In this document: positions 1 to 6,008 of the stretch, piece by piece | Layout of the letters: each line of letters starts with the position of its first letter | Numbering within the stretch: position 1 is the first letter of the stretch | Origin: DAIOEK01 sp036746315 | Lineage (GTDB): Bacteria; Chloroflexota; Anaerolineae; Anaerolineales; Anaerolineaceae | Assembly (NCBI GenBank): GCA_036746315.1 | Contig: DAIOEK010000063.1 | Coordinates: forward strand, 1 to 9,803 | DNA length: 9,803 nucleotides | Direction: 5' to 3' | Position numbers and translations under genes: made by a program | The notes under the pieces: generated by a model | The model's input: only the letters and a program-made list of their open reading frames with translations | Databases searched by the model: none | Told to the model about the DNA's origin: nothing

Positions 1-1
1 T

Positions 2-1003
2 TTGAAAGGACCACGGCAGCAGATTCGGGCGCTGATCGTTACCCCCACCCGGGAACTGGCTGACCAGATCAACGAGAATGTTCGCGGACTGGCGACAGGC
101 ACCAAGCTGCGCAGTGTGAGCGTCTATGGCGGTGTGCGCCAGGGACCACAGATCAAAGCCATCGAAGAAGGTGCCGAGATCGTGATCGCTTGCCCGGGCA
201 GGTTGCTCGACCTGGTGGATCAAAAGAAGATCGACCTGCGGGGTGTGGAGATTCTGGTGCTCGATGAAGCTGACCGGATGTTTGACATGGGATTTCTGCC
301 GTCCATCCGCAAGATCATCCGCCTGGTGCCGCAAAAAAGGCAGACCATGCTGTTCTCTGCCACCTTCCCCGAAGAGGTGGAGCAGTTGGCAAAGCAGGCG
401 CTGCACAACCCGAAGCGTATCTCCATTGGAATGGTAGCCCCGGCTGAGACGGTTGCCCATGCATTATTGCCGGTTCCGCAGCATTTGAAAACCGCCCTGG
501 TCATGGAATTGCTCAAGCATACTGAGACCCGTTCGGTGCTCATTTTTACCCGTACCCGCCATCGCGCCGAAAGGTTAGCCCGTCAGATCCAACAGACCGG
601 AGAAAGGGTAACCAGCTTGCATAGTGACAGAACCCAGGAGCAGCGCAAGAAAGCCATTCAGGGTTTCAAGGGTGGGAACTATCGCGTTATGGTTGCCACG
701 GACATTGCTGCGCGCGGGCTGGATGTGGAAAGCATCTCTCATGTGATCAACTATGATATGCCCAGCACGCCGGATGATTATATCCACCGGATTGGACGCA
801 CAGGTCGTGCACAGCATACCGGAGATGCCTTTACGCTGGTGACCCCGGACGACTTCAAGATGGTACGTACGTTGGAAATGATCATGCCTACCGAGATGGA
901 AACGTTGATGCTGGATGGTTTTGATTATTCCATCCCGGCACCGACGCCGGTGCAATCCAGCCGGGCAGGGCGGGCAGCTTACCCGCGCCGCTTCAACCGA
1001 TAA
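2..1003 (+). CDS. DEAD-box ATP-dependent RNA helicase, 3' part (RhlE-like), truncated by the window edge
   Basis: This gene encodes an ATP-dependent RNA helicase of superfamily 2, expected to unwind short RNA duplexes in ribosome assembly or mRNA decay. The 333 visible residues hold, in order, motif Ia PTRELA (15-20), the GG motif (43-44), motif Ib as CPGR (64-67, usually TPGR), motif II DEAD (88-91), motif III SAT (119-121), motif IV VLIFTRT (179-185), motif V ATDIAARGLD (232-241) and motif VI HRIGRTGR (262-269). The Q motif and Walker A (motif I) are missing because they lie upstream of the window, so the TTG at position 2 is not the true start. Roughly 50-80 residues should be missing. The C-terminal tail is short and basic (ending RRFNR), without an added RNA-binding domain, which resembles RhlE-type enzymes more than DbpA or CsdA. 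The gene ends at a TAA just before an intrinsic terminator. The family call is secure; the subfamily is not. Confidence 0.95.
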   Translation: MKGPRQQIRALIVTPTRELADQINENVRGLATGTKLRSVSVYGGVRQGPQIKAIEEGAEIVIACPGRLLDLVDQKKIDLRGVEILVLDEADRMFDMGFLPSIRKIIRLVPQKRQTMLFSATFPEEVEQLAKQALHNPKRISIGMVAPAETVAHALLPVPQHLKTALVMELLKHTETRSVLIFTRTRHRAERLARQIQQTGERVTSLHSDRTQEQRKKAIQGFKGGNYRVMVATDIAARGLDVESISHVINYDMPSTPDDYIHRIGRTGRAQHTGDAFTLVTPDDFKMVRTLEMIMPTEMETLMLDGFDYSIPAPTPVQSSRAGRAAYPRRFNR

Positions 1004-1013
1004 TTCCACTCAT

Positions 1014-1045
1014 GACCGCCTGATACATCACGAGGCGGTCTTTGC
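1014..1045 (+). terminator. Intrinsic terminator of the DEAD-box helicase gene
   Basis: A perfect 8-bp stem, GACCGCCT (1014-1021) with AGGCGGTC (1033-1040), encloses an 11-nt loop and is followed at once by the T-rich run TTTGCTTTTC. It begins 10 bp after the helicase stop codon. On the minus strand the hairpin is not followed by a T run, so it should act only on the plus-strand transcript and not on the DUF4180 gene that converges on it. Confidence 0.85.
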
Positions 1046-1068
1046 TTTTCTATCCCCTACGACTTATG

Positions 1069-1431
1069 TCAGTCTTCGATCAACCAGTGGAGGGCAGTAT
1101 TCTCCGCATAAAAGATGCGGAATTCCCGGCTTGAGCGTGTTTCAGAGGCGAACTCTGCAAACCTTTCGCTGACCGGCATCTCGCGCTGCATGACCAGCGC
1201 GACTTTAAGCCTGTAATTGGAAAACTTCAGCAGCACCTCTCCGGCAAGCCCGCTGCTGAGATCGAAGAACCCGGGCGAGAGATGCCTGGCCAGCAGGAGC
1301 ACACGGAATGTGCTGTGTTCGCCACTGGCGGCGACCAGATCGAGGGCATCGGATACATGCCGGATTACGGGCTCATTCCCGTCAATGGTCAAATAAGGAA
1401 TACCGGAAACCTGGTTTATTGTCGTATTCAT
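1069..1431 (-). CDS. DUF4180 domain-containing protein
   Basis: A 120-residue soluble protein that matches the DUF4180 family as I know it: an N-terminal strand ending in a conserved 'ALDL' segment (DALDLVAAS, about residues 28-36), then the hallmark LSPGFFDLSSGLAGEVLLKFSNY (about 51-73), then a strand of the type LKVALVM and a C-terminal segment with F.I....A..WL. Length agrees with the family, which is usually a stand-alone domain of about 110-125 residues. The biochemical role is unknown; members often sit beside regulators or stress genes, and no function should be assumed. The ATG at 1429-1431 is preceded by AGGAG with a 5-nt spacer (minus strand), which fixes the start. It is transcribed divergently from the methyltransferase gene across an 83-bp gap and converges on the helicase terminator. 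No signal peptide or membrane segment is visible. Confidence 0.85.
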   Translation of the reverse strand: MNTTINQVSGIPYLTIDGNEPVIRHVSDALDLVAASGEHSTFRVLLLARHLSPGFFDLSSGLAGEVLLKFSNYRLKVALVMQREMPVSERFAEFASETRSSREFRIFYAENTALHWLIED

Positions 1432-1460
1432 CGATCTCCTGTGTGGGCGCAGAATGCAGA

Positions 1461-1490
1461 TTGCGAAGCGAATATAATTACTTTATATCA
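1461..1490. promoter_or_regulatory. AT-rich divergent promoter region (DUF4180 / methyltransferase)
   Basis: The 83-bp gap between the divergent genes contains one AT-rich patch. On the plus strand a perfect TATAAT (1473-1478) would put the transcript start about 30 nt before the methyltransferase TTG, but no good -35 box lies 16-18 bp upstream. A weak alternative is TTGCGA (1461-1466) with TATATC (1484-1489) at 17 bp. The same patch, read on the minus strand, could supply the DUF4180 promoter. The exact boxes are unresolved. Confidence 0.3.
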
Positions 1491-1500
1491 TGCTACTGCA

Positions 1501-1506
1501 AAGGAG
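1501..1506 (+). promoter_or_regulatory. Ribosome binding site selecting the TTG start at 1515
   Basis: AAGGAG lies 8 nt before the TTG at 1515-1517. The frame is open back to 1308 with no closer ATG, so this site decides the start; a longer protein would run into the divergent DUF4180 gene. Confidence 0.7.
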
Positions 1507-1514
1507 CGGGTGAT

Positions 1515-2219
1515 TTGAGCATACATACTGTGCTTGGGAGTATTTCGGGCGGAAAGGTGTTGGATATTGCCACGGGACGCGGTGGTTTTGTATCCCGGCT
1601 GGCTGAAGAATTGGTTGATTACGAAGAGATCACCGGCATTGACAACAAGGCAACCTGCGAGGAAGGCTTCAGACAAACATTTGACGACAATCCGAAGATT
1701 CATTTCAGGTTGATGGATGCACACAAGCTGGAATACGGTGACGGATCCTTCGATACGGTCAGCGTCTCCAATTCTCTGCACCACTTTTCAGACCCGGCGG
1801 CTGTGTTGCAGGAGATGCTGAGGGTACTCTCTCCCGGCGGGAGGATCATCATGGCGGAGATGTACAGGGACGGACAGACAGAGACACAGATGACCCACAT
1901 GTTGCTGCATCACTGGTGGGCAAAGATCGATCAACTGCTGGGGATAGTGCACCACCCGACCTTCACCCGGGGAGAACTGATCAGTTTGGTTGAAGCTGCC
2001 GAGGTGGTTGACCTGGAATTGACCGATTTCGCCGAGTTGGATGAGGATCCATTGGCAGGCGAACTGCTGGCAGAGCTGGATGAAATCATCGACACGTATC
2101 TTGCAAGGGCGAAGGGGCATCCCGAATTGCAGCGCGAGGGGGAAACACTACGAACGCGGGTTCACACCGTGGGTTATCACAACGCCACCCAACTGGTGGT
2201 TGTCGGGAAGAAACCCTAA
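1515..2219 (+). CDS. Class I SAM-dependent methyltransferase (Methyltransf_11 / UbiE-like)
   Basis: A predicted cytoplasmic small-molecule or lipid methyltransferase of 234 residues, using S-adenosylmethionine. Motif I is VLDIATGRGG (15-24), followed by the acidic residue that binds the ribose hydroxyls in TGIDNK (D43), then motif II/III in LMDAHKLEYGDGSFDTV (67-83), SNSLHHF (85-91) and the post-motif RVLSPGGRIIMAEM (103-116). The C-terminal 110 residues are an acidic helical region that probably forms the acceptor pocket; it gives no clear substrate. Only 14 residues precede motif I, shorter than the usual 30 or more, but AAGGAG 8 nt upstream supports the TTG at 1515. The frame stays open upstream, although that stretch has no ATG until 1308 and lies antisense to the DUF4180 gene. 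The TAA stop overlaps the stop of the convergent flavoprotein gene. The fold is certain; the substrate cannot be read from the sequence. Confidence 0.88.
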   Translation: MSIHTVLGSISGGKVLDIATGRGGFVSRLAEELVDYEEITGIDNKATCEEGFRQTFDDNPKIHFRLMDAHKLEYGDGSFDTVSVSNSLHHFSDPAAVLQEMLRVLSPGGRIIMAEMYRDGQTETQMTHMLLHHWWAKIDQLLGIVHHPTFTRGELISLVEAAEVVDLELTDFAELDEDPLAGELLAELDEIIDTYLARAKGHPELQREGETLRTRVHTVGYHNATQLVVVGKKP

Positions 2220-3295
2220 CCTGAGACAGGCTGCAGCGCGAAGGTGGGACAGCGGGAGATGCATAGCCCGCAGCGAGTGCACAGATCGCCATTCACCTGA
2301 ATCTTCTTCTCCACCACAGTCAGGGCGCCATACACACAACTGGTGACGCACAATCCGCAGCCATTGCACTGCCCGGCTGCCGTAAGCGGCGGGTGTTCCA
2401 TGAGGGGGGGAGTCTGCCTGTGCGAGAGACCTATCACCTCGCGGGCGGATGCATAGCCATGTTGATCGAGCCAGGCATCCATCTCACGGGCGATCCTGCC
2501 GAAGACATCCGGCCCACGGGTGATGGCGGCAGTGCAAACCTGCACCGCGCTGGCACCCGCCATGAGGAACTCGATTGCGTCGGTACCTCGGCTGATGCCA
2601 CCGACCCCGATGATGGGAATATCCACCGTGCGGGAGGCATCATACACAGCGCGCAGAGCGATGGGCTTGAGAGCCGGACCGGAGATCCAACCGTAGCCTT
2701 TGCCACCCATCCACAGGCGACCGCCGCGCTCGATATCGATACCCAGGGCGGGACCGAATGAATTCACCGCGACGATGCCATCGGCACCAGCCTGCTGGGC
2801 TGCTTCTGCGAAACGGGGGATATCGCGAAAGGGACTGACTTTCACCAAAACAGGCAATCCGGAGCCATCCTTGGCGGCCTTGATGGTATTTTGCAGAGGG
2901 GTGAGATCGTTGCTGACGTAATGCGTACTGAGTTCCAACGCATCGGCAAGATGCGCCACCCGGGGTGCCAGGCTGGCAATTTCTTCAGTGGTGTACCCCA
3001 GGCTGACGATGAGCGGCAGCCCCAATTTACGGGCGGCGGGCAGTTCATGCTCGATCCACTGCTCGGGGGGAAGTTCCGACCATAGCTCCGTGTTAAGAAA
3101 ATGCGACTTGAAATCTGCCATGTTGGGGTGCGGGATGACCGCGGCAGAAGTGGAAATGGTCTTGGCTACCAGCGCCGAGGCGCCTCCACGGGCGCAGGCT
3201 GCCAGAGCATTGGCATCCATCACCGGGGGACCGGCTGCCGGCATTACGGGATGGGCAAATTCCAGATTCCAGAGTTTGATGCTCAGGTCAGACAT
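2216..3295 (-). CDS. Dihydroorotate/dihydropyrimidine dehydrogenase-like flavoprotein with C-terminal 2x[4Fe-4S] domain
   Basis: A 359-residue FMN TIM-barrel protein of the DHOD/PreA superfamily fused to a bacterial ferredoxin domain. FMN-contact segments are visible: VAKTIS (43-48), a lysine strand LVKVSP (150-155), VAVNSFG (175-181), GPALKPIALR (206-215), GVGGI (230-234) and GASAVQVCTA (247-256). The C-terminus has two CxxCxxCxxxC clusters, at C310/C313/C316/C320 and C339/C342/C345/C349, so electrons probably pass between FMN and a partner through two [4Fe-4S] centres, as in PreA. The segment aligned with the catalytic NxSCPN loop reads ELSTHYVSND (121-130): the Cys/Ser base is Tyr126, so classical dihydroorotate oxidation is doubtful. 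No PreT-like or PyrK-like partner lies nearby. The ATG at 3293-3295 follows GAGG with a 5-nt spacer. The frame is open 85 codons further upstream to 3550, but that stretch is low-complexity and unlike the family, so I exclude it. Superfamily is certain, substrate unknown. Confidence 0.87.
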   Translation of the reverse strand: MSDLSIKLWNLEFAHPVMPAAGPPVMDANALAACARGGASALVAKTISTSAAVIPHPNMADFKSHFLNTELWSELPPEQWIEHELPAARKLGLPLIVSLGYTTEEIASLAPRVAHLADALELSTHYVSNDLTPLQNTIKAAKDGSGLPVLVKVSPFRDIPRFAEAAQQAGADGIVAVNSFGPALGIDIERGGRLWMGGKGYGWISGPALKPIALRAVYDASRTVDIPIIGVGGISRGTDAIEFLMAGASAVQVCTAAITRGPDVFGRIAREMDAWLDQHGYASAREVIGLSHRQTPPLMEHPPLTAAGQCNGCGLCVTSCVYGALTVVEKKIQVNGDLCTRCGLCISRCPTFALQPVSG

Positions 3296-3670
3296 GGCAA
3301 CCTCGCGGGACAGGGGATTGTCTGACAATGGTAACAGGGGAGCGGAAATCTGAAAAGGGGGAAAATGCTGAAATTTGGAGGGATGGTGAGTACGGGCGCC
3401 CGAGCGTTTTCCAGCGGAAAAGCGACTCACGGACTCTAAAAAAAATTGCTCAGGAACAAAAAGAAACAATTCGTGGGGCGCAAAAAGAAACGGACAGCGA
3501 TATCCATAAACGAAGCAGCCCCATGCAGGCAGCCTTTGTGGTACTTCCATTATAGTGAGCCAGATGTGCGAAAGATACCTGTCACTTCTGACATTGTTTT
3601 CACGACCTGCGAGGTGTGCCTTCCGGAAAACCTGCCGAAAATATTAACGAAACTCTAATATTCATTTTCA

Positions 3671-3704
3671 TTGACATTCGGTAAAATAGTTAACCAGTTA
3701 ATAA
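3671..3704 (+). promoter_or_regulatory. Candidate promoter of the MarR-ABC operon
   Basis: A perfect TTGACA (3671-3676) sits 44 nt before the MarR start, in AT-rich DNA. The -10 box is ambiguous: 17-18 bp downstream is only the poor CCAGTT/CAGTTA, while TAAAAT (3682-3687) is too close to pair with it and TAATAA (3699-3704) is 22 bp away. The region is probably the promoter, but the exact boxes cannot be settled by eye. Confidence 0.4.
3690..3701. promoter_or_regulatory. Palindromic operator candidate 1 (TTAACCAGTTAA), likely MarR site
   Basis: TTAAC-CA-GTTAA is a perfect inverted repeat of 5-bp arms around a 2-bp centre, placed between the TTGACA and the MarR start codon, where a bound dimer would block transcription. 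A wider imperfect inverted repeat, TAGTTAACC (3687-3695) with GGTGAACTA (3711-3719, 8 of 9 matching), overlaps it and reaches the start codon. MarR dimers usually bind palindromes of this type and size in their own promoters. A related palindrome lies at 4196-4207. Confidence 0.55.
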
Positions 3705-3719
3705 TAAACAGGTGAACTA

Positions 3720-4193
3720 ATGGATAGAAGATCAGTAAATTACAAGGACATCCGGTTTGGGATGCTGCTAGGCAAAATCGCCCGCATGCACGCCACCCGC
3801 GCCGACCAGCTTGCCGAGCGGGTCGGGTTGTATCGCGGGCAGGCGATCATGCTGCTGATCCTTTCGCATCACGAGGGGATCACCCATTCGGAGTTGGCGG
3901 AAAAACTGGGCATTTCACCGGCGGCTGCCACGAAAGTGATCAAACGCTTGGAAACGCTGAATTATATCCGGCGTGCGTCGGATGAGGCGGATGAACGCAT
4001 CTCCCGGCTGTTCCTGCAAGAAGAAGGGCGGGCAGTGATCAGGCAGATACAGCATGCCTTCGACCAGATGGATCAGGAGACACTGGATAATTTTTCAGAG
4101 GAAGAACGGATGCAATTGATCCAACTGCTGGTGAAGGTGTACGAGAACCTGGCGGGACAATCTTTATGTGTGAAAGACAATTCCATACCATGA
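3720..4193 (+). CDS. MarR family transcriptional regulator
   Basis: A 157-residue winged helix-turn-helix repressor-type protein of normal MarR length. Helices of the dimerisation region lie at about 10-50. The DNA-binding domain follows: SELAEKLGISPAAATKVIKRLETLNYI (57-83) as helix-turn-helix, and the wing RRASDEADERISRLFLQEEGR (84-104), with the typical D-x-x-D-x-R pattern. The C-terminal helices (about 105-145) complete the dimer. The ATG at 3720 follows AGGTGA about 5 nt upstream. It is the first gene of a co-directional cluster with two ABC exporter genes (69-bp gap to the first), an arrangement in which MarR proteins commonly repress the exporter until a toxic ligand binds. Two similar palindromes flank the gene and would allow autoregulation. 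The ligand is unknown. Confidence 0.93.
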   Translation: MDRRSVNYKDIRFGMLLGKIARMHATRADQLAERVGLYRGQAIMLLILSHHEGITHSELAEKLGISPAAATKVIKRLETLNYIRRASDEADERISRLFLQEEGRAVIRQIQHAFDQMDQETLDNFSEEERMQLIQLLVKVYENLAGQSLCVKDNSIP

Positions 4194-4195
4194 TG

Positions 4196-4207
4196 TTTAC
4201 CGGTAAA
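4196..4207. promoter_or_regulatory. Palindromic operator candidate 2 (TTTACCGGTAAA)
   Basis: A perfect 12-bp palindrome starts 2 bp after the MarR stop and lies 55 bp before the first ABC start. It agrees with the upstream palindrome at 9 of 12 positions. Two of the three differences are at symmetric positions and swap A-T for T-A, so both sites keep their symmetry. It has no loop and no adjacent T run, so it is unlikely to be a terminator. A second MarR binding site controlling or tuning the ABC genes is the simplest reading. Confidence 0.5.
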
Positions 4208-4251
4208 TGCAATTTTCCCATCCATTATTTATTTTCATTCATGACTACAAC

Positions 4252-4256
4252 GGAGG
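4252..4256 (+). promoter_or_regulatory. Ribosome binding site selecting the TTG start at 4263
   Basis: GGAGG lies 6 nt before the TTG at 4263-4265. The next in-frame ATG is at codon 22, inside the first membrane segment, so the TTG start is well supported. Confidence 0.75.
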
Positions 4257-4262
4257 TTTGGT

Positions 4263-6008
4263 TTGATTAAGAAGTTTGCCCATTACCTGGGCGGATATAA
4301 GAAATTATTAATCGTGATACCGATCATGGTATTCCTAGACTCGCTTGCCGAGTTGAGCATGCCACTATTGATGGCAAAAGTGGTTGATATTGGCATTCCC
4401 GCCAAAGATGTGAGCTTCATCACCCGAACCGGGGTGTACATGATCCTTCTGGCGCTGGCAGCAATCACCCTGGGCATCGTCAACATGCGCTTTACGACCG
4501 TTGCCAGCATGGGCTTTGGCGCCAACCTGAGGAACGCACTTTTTGAAAAGGTGCAAAGTTTTTCATTCAACAATATCGATCGTTTCAGCACGGGGTCCCT
4601 GATCACACGGCTTACGAACGATGCCAACAATCTGCAACTAACCGTAATGATGGGGCTGCGCATTTTGATGCGGGCGCCGATGATGCTGACGATCGCGTTC
4701 TTCATGGCATACAGCATCAACGCAGAACTATCGCTGGTACTGGCGATCGCCATTCCACTGCTGATCGTGGGTATCGTGCTGGTGATGAAGACGGCGGTGA
4801 CGCGTTTTTCGGTCATGCAGAAAAAGATCGATGCGCTCAACAATACCCTGCAAGAGAACCTGATCGGCATCCGCGTGGTGAAATCTTACGTGCGGGAAGA
4901 CCATGAGATCGGCAAATTCAAGGGAGCGAATGACGACCTGACGAATGCCGGCATTCGAGCGGTGAGCATAGCCATTTTGAACATGCCGATCATGATGCTG
5001 GTGATGAACTTTGCGACGATGGCAATCATCTGGCTGGGCGGCAACATGGTGGTTGCCGGCTCATTGGGCGCCGGGGAACTGATCAGCTTCATCAGCTATG
5101 TGTTCCAGATCCTGTTCAGCGTGATGATGATCTCGATGGTCATTCTGATGAGCGCACGAGCTGAAGCCAGTGGACGGCGAATTCTGGAAGTGCTGGAAAC
5201 CCAAAGCGATATTGCCGAACCGCAGGACCCGGTACGACCTGATGCCAGCTCGCGCAGGGGGAAGGTGGAGTTCAAGAATGTTTCCTTTAAGTACCATTCC
5301 CTCGACAGCGGCGATGATGTGCTGCAAAACATTTCGTTCACCGCACAACCCGGACAGGTGGTCGGAATTGTGGGAGGCACCGGTACGGGAAAGACCACGC
5401 TGGTGCATCTGATCCCGCGCCTGTATGATGTGAGCGGCGGCGCGGTGCTGGTGGATGACGTAGATGTGCGCGAATATCCGCTGCAGGTGCTGCGCGACAA
5501 GGTGGGCGTTGTACTGCAAAAGAACACGCTCTTCTCGGGCACCATCCGCGAGAATCTGCTGTGGGGCAATCCGAACGCCACGCAGGAAGAGATCGAAGCG
5601 GCAAGCAAAGATGCCCAGGCGCACGATTTCATCATGTCTTTTCCAGAAGGATATGAGACACAACTCGGACAGGGCGGGGTGAACGTATCAGGCGGACAGA
5701 AACAGCGGCTGTGCATTGCGCGGGCAATGCTGAAGAAACCGGAAATTCTGATTCTGGATGACAGCACCAGTGCGGTGGACACCGGCACGGAAGCGAAAAT
5801 CCGCACCTCGTTCTACCACAACCTGGCAAACACGACCGTAATTATCATCGCTCAACGGATCAGTTCGGTGATGGAAGCGGACCAGATATTGGTGCTGGAT
5901 GACGGCAAGATCAACGGAATGGGAACCCATGCCGAACTGATGGCGAATAACCCGATCTACCAGGAAATCTATACGTCGCAGCTGGAAGGAGCCTTCATCC
6001 ATGAATAG
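4263..6008 (+). CDS. ABC exporter half-transporter, degenerate-site subunit (TM287/BmrC-like)
   Basis: A 581-residue half-transporter with an N-terminal six-helix membrane domain (about 1-310; helices near 14-38, 55-75, 130-152, 155-176, 238-262 and 272-297) and a C-terminal ATPase domain. Walker A is GGTGTGKTT (371-379), Q-loop Q419, signature VSGGQ (475-479), Walker B ILILDD (495-500) and D-loop SAVD (503-506). The catalytic Glu after Walker B is Asp500 and the switch His is Gln531 (IIAQRIS). This pattern is established for the subunit that forms the degenerate site of heterodimeric exporters such as TM287/288, BmrCD and LmrCD. It should pair with the product of the next gene, whose ATG lies 8 nt inside this gene's end. 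The complex would sit in the cytoplasmic membrane and export drugs, lipids or peptides; the substrate cannot be inferred. The TTG start is supported by GGAGG 6 nt upstream. Confidence 0.94.
   Translation: MIKKFAHYLGGYKKLLIVIPIMVFLDSLAELSMPLLMAKVVDIGIPAKDVSFITRTGVYMILLALAAITLGIVNMRFTTVASMGFGANLRNALFEKVQSFSFNNIDRFSTGSLITRLTNDANNLQLTVMMGLRILMRAPMMLTIAFFMAYSINAELSLVLAIAIPLLIVGIVLVMKTAVTRFSVMQKKIDALNNTLQENLIGIRVVKSYVREDHEIGKFKGANDDLTNAGIRAVSIAILNMPIMMLVMNFATMAIIWLGGNMVVAGSLGAGELISFISYVFQILFSVMMISMVILMSARAEASGRRILEVLETQSDIAEPQDPVRPDASSRRGKVEFKNVSFKYHSLDSGDDVLQNISFTAQPGQVVGIVGGTGTGKTTLVHLIPRLYDVSGGAVLVDDVDVREYPLQVLRDKVGVVLQKNTLFSGTIRENLLWGNPNATQEEIEAASKDAQAHDFIMSFPEGYETQLGQGGVNVSGGQKQRLCIARAMLKKPEILILDDSTSAVDTGTEAKIRTSFYHNLANTTVIIIAQRISSVMEADQILVLDDGKINGMGTHAELMANNPIYQEIYTSQLEGAFIHE

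Larger units (their letters stand above)
3296..3719. other. Divergent intergenic region between the flavoprotein and MarR genes (424 bp)
   Basis: No convincing gene is present. The part next to the flavoprotein would be its leader; the minus strand carries a perfect TATAAT (plus coordinates 3549-3554) without a recognisable -35 box, giving a possible leader of about 250 nt. An 11-bp direct repeat CAAAAAGAAAC occurs at 3457-3467 and 3481-3491 (24-bp period). The part next to the MarR gene is AT-rich. It holds an inverted repeat ATATTA / TAATAT (3641-3646, 3656-3661), a TTGACA, and the palindrome described separately. I see no terminator or structured RNA motif I can name. Confidence 0.5.

Noticed and set aside
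575..1009. Long antisense frame inside the DEAD-box gene (144 codons)
   Set aside because: It is a shadow frame of a strongly matching helicase and its translation resembles no protein family.
1308..1514. Upstream extension of the methyltransferase frame
   Set aside because: It lies largely antisense to the DUF4180 gene, has no family similarity, and the TTG at 1515 has a well-spaced AAGGAG.
3457..3491. CRISPR-like or tandem repeat
   Set aside because: There are only two 11-bp copies with a 13-bp gap in AT-rich DNA, and no spacer structure or cas genes.
3296..3550. 85-codon N-terminal extension of the flavoprotein frame, starting at 3550
   Set aside because: The extension is rich in Phe, Pro and His, matches nothing in the DHOD fold, and the internal ATG at 3295 has a good GAGG site and begins exactly where the family domain begins.
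4196..4207. Terminator between the MarR and ABC1 genes
   Set aside because: The palindrome has no loop and the following T runs are interrupted and distant, so an operator is more likely than a hairpin terminator.
4241..4270. Nine-codon frame (MTTTEVWFD) overlapping the ABC1 start, as a leader peptide
   Set aside because: It has no ribosome binding site of its own, and the GGAGG within it serves the TTG at 4263. No attenuator structure is visible.
4283..5806. Several antisense frames within the ABC genes
   Set aside because: They lie opposite canonical ABC motifs and have no family features or ribosome binding sites.
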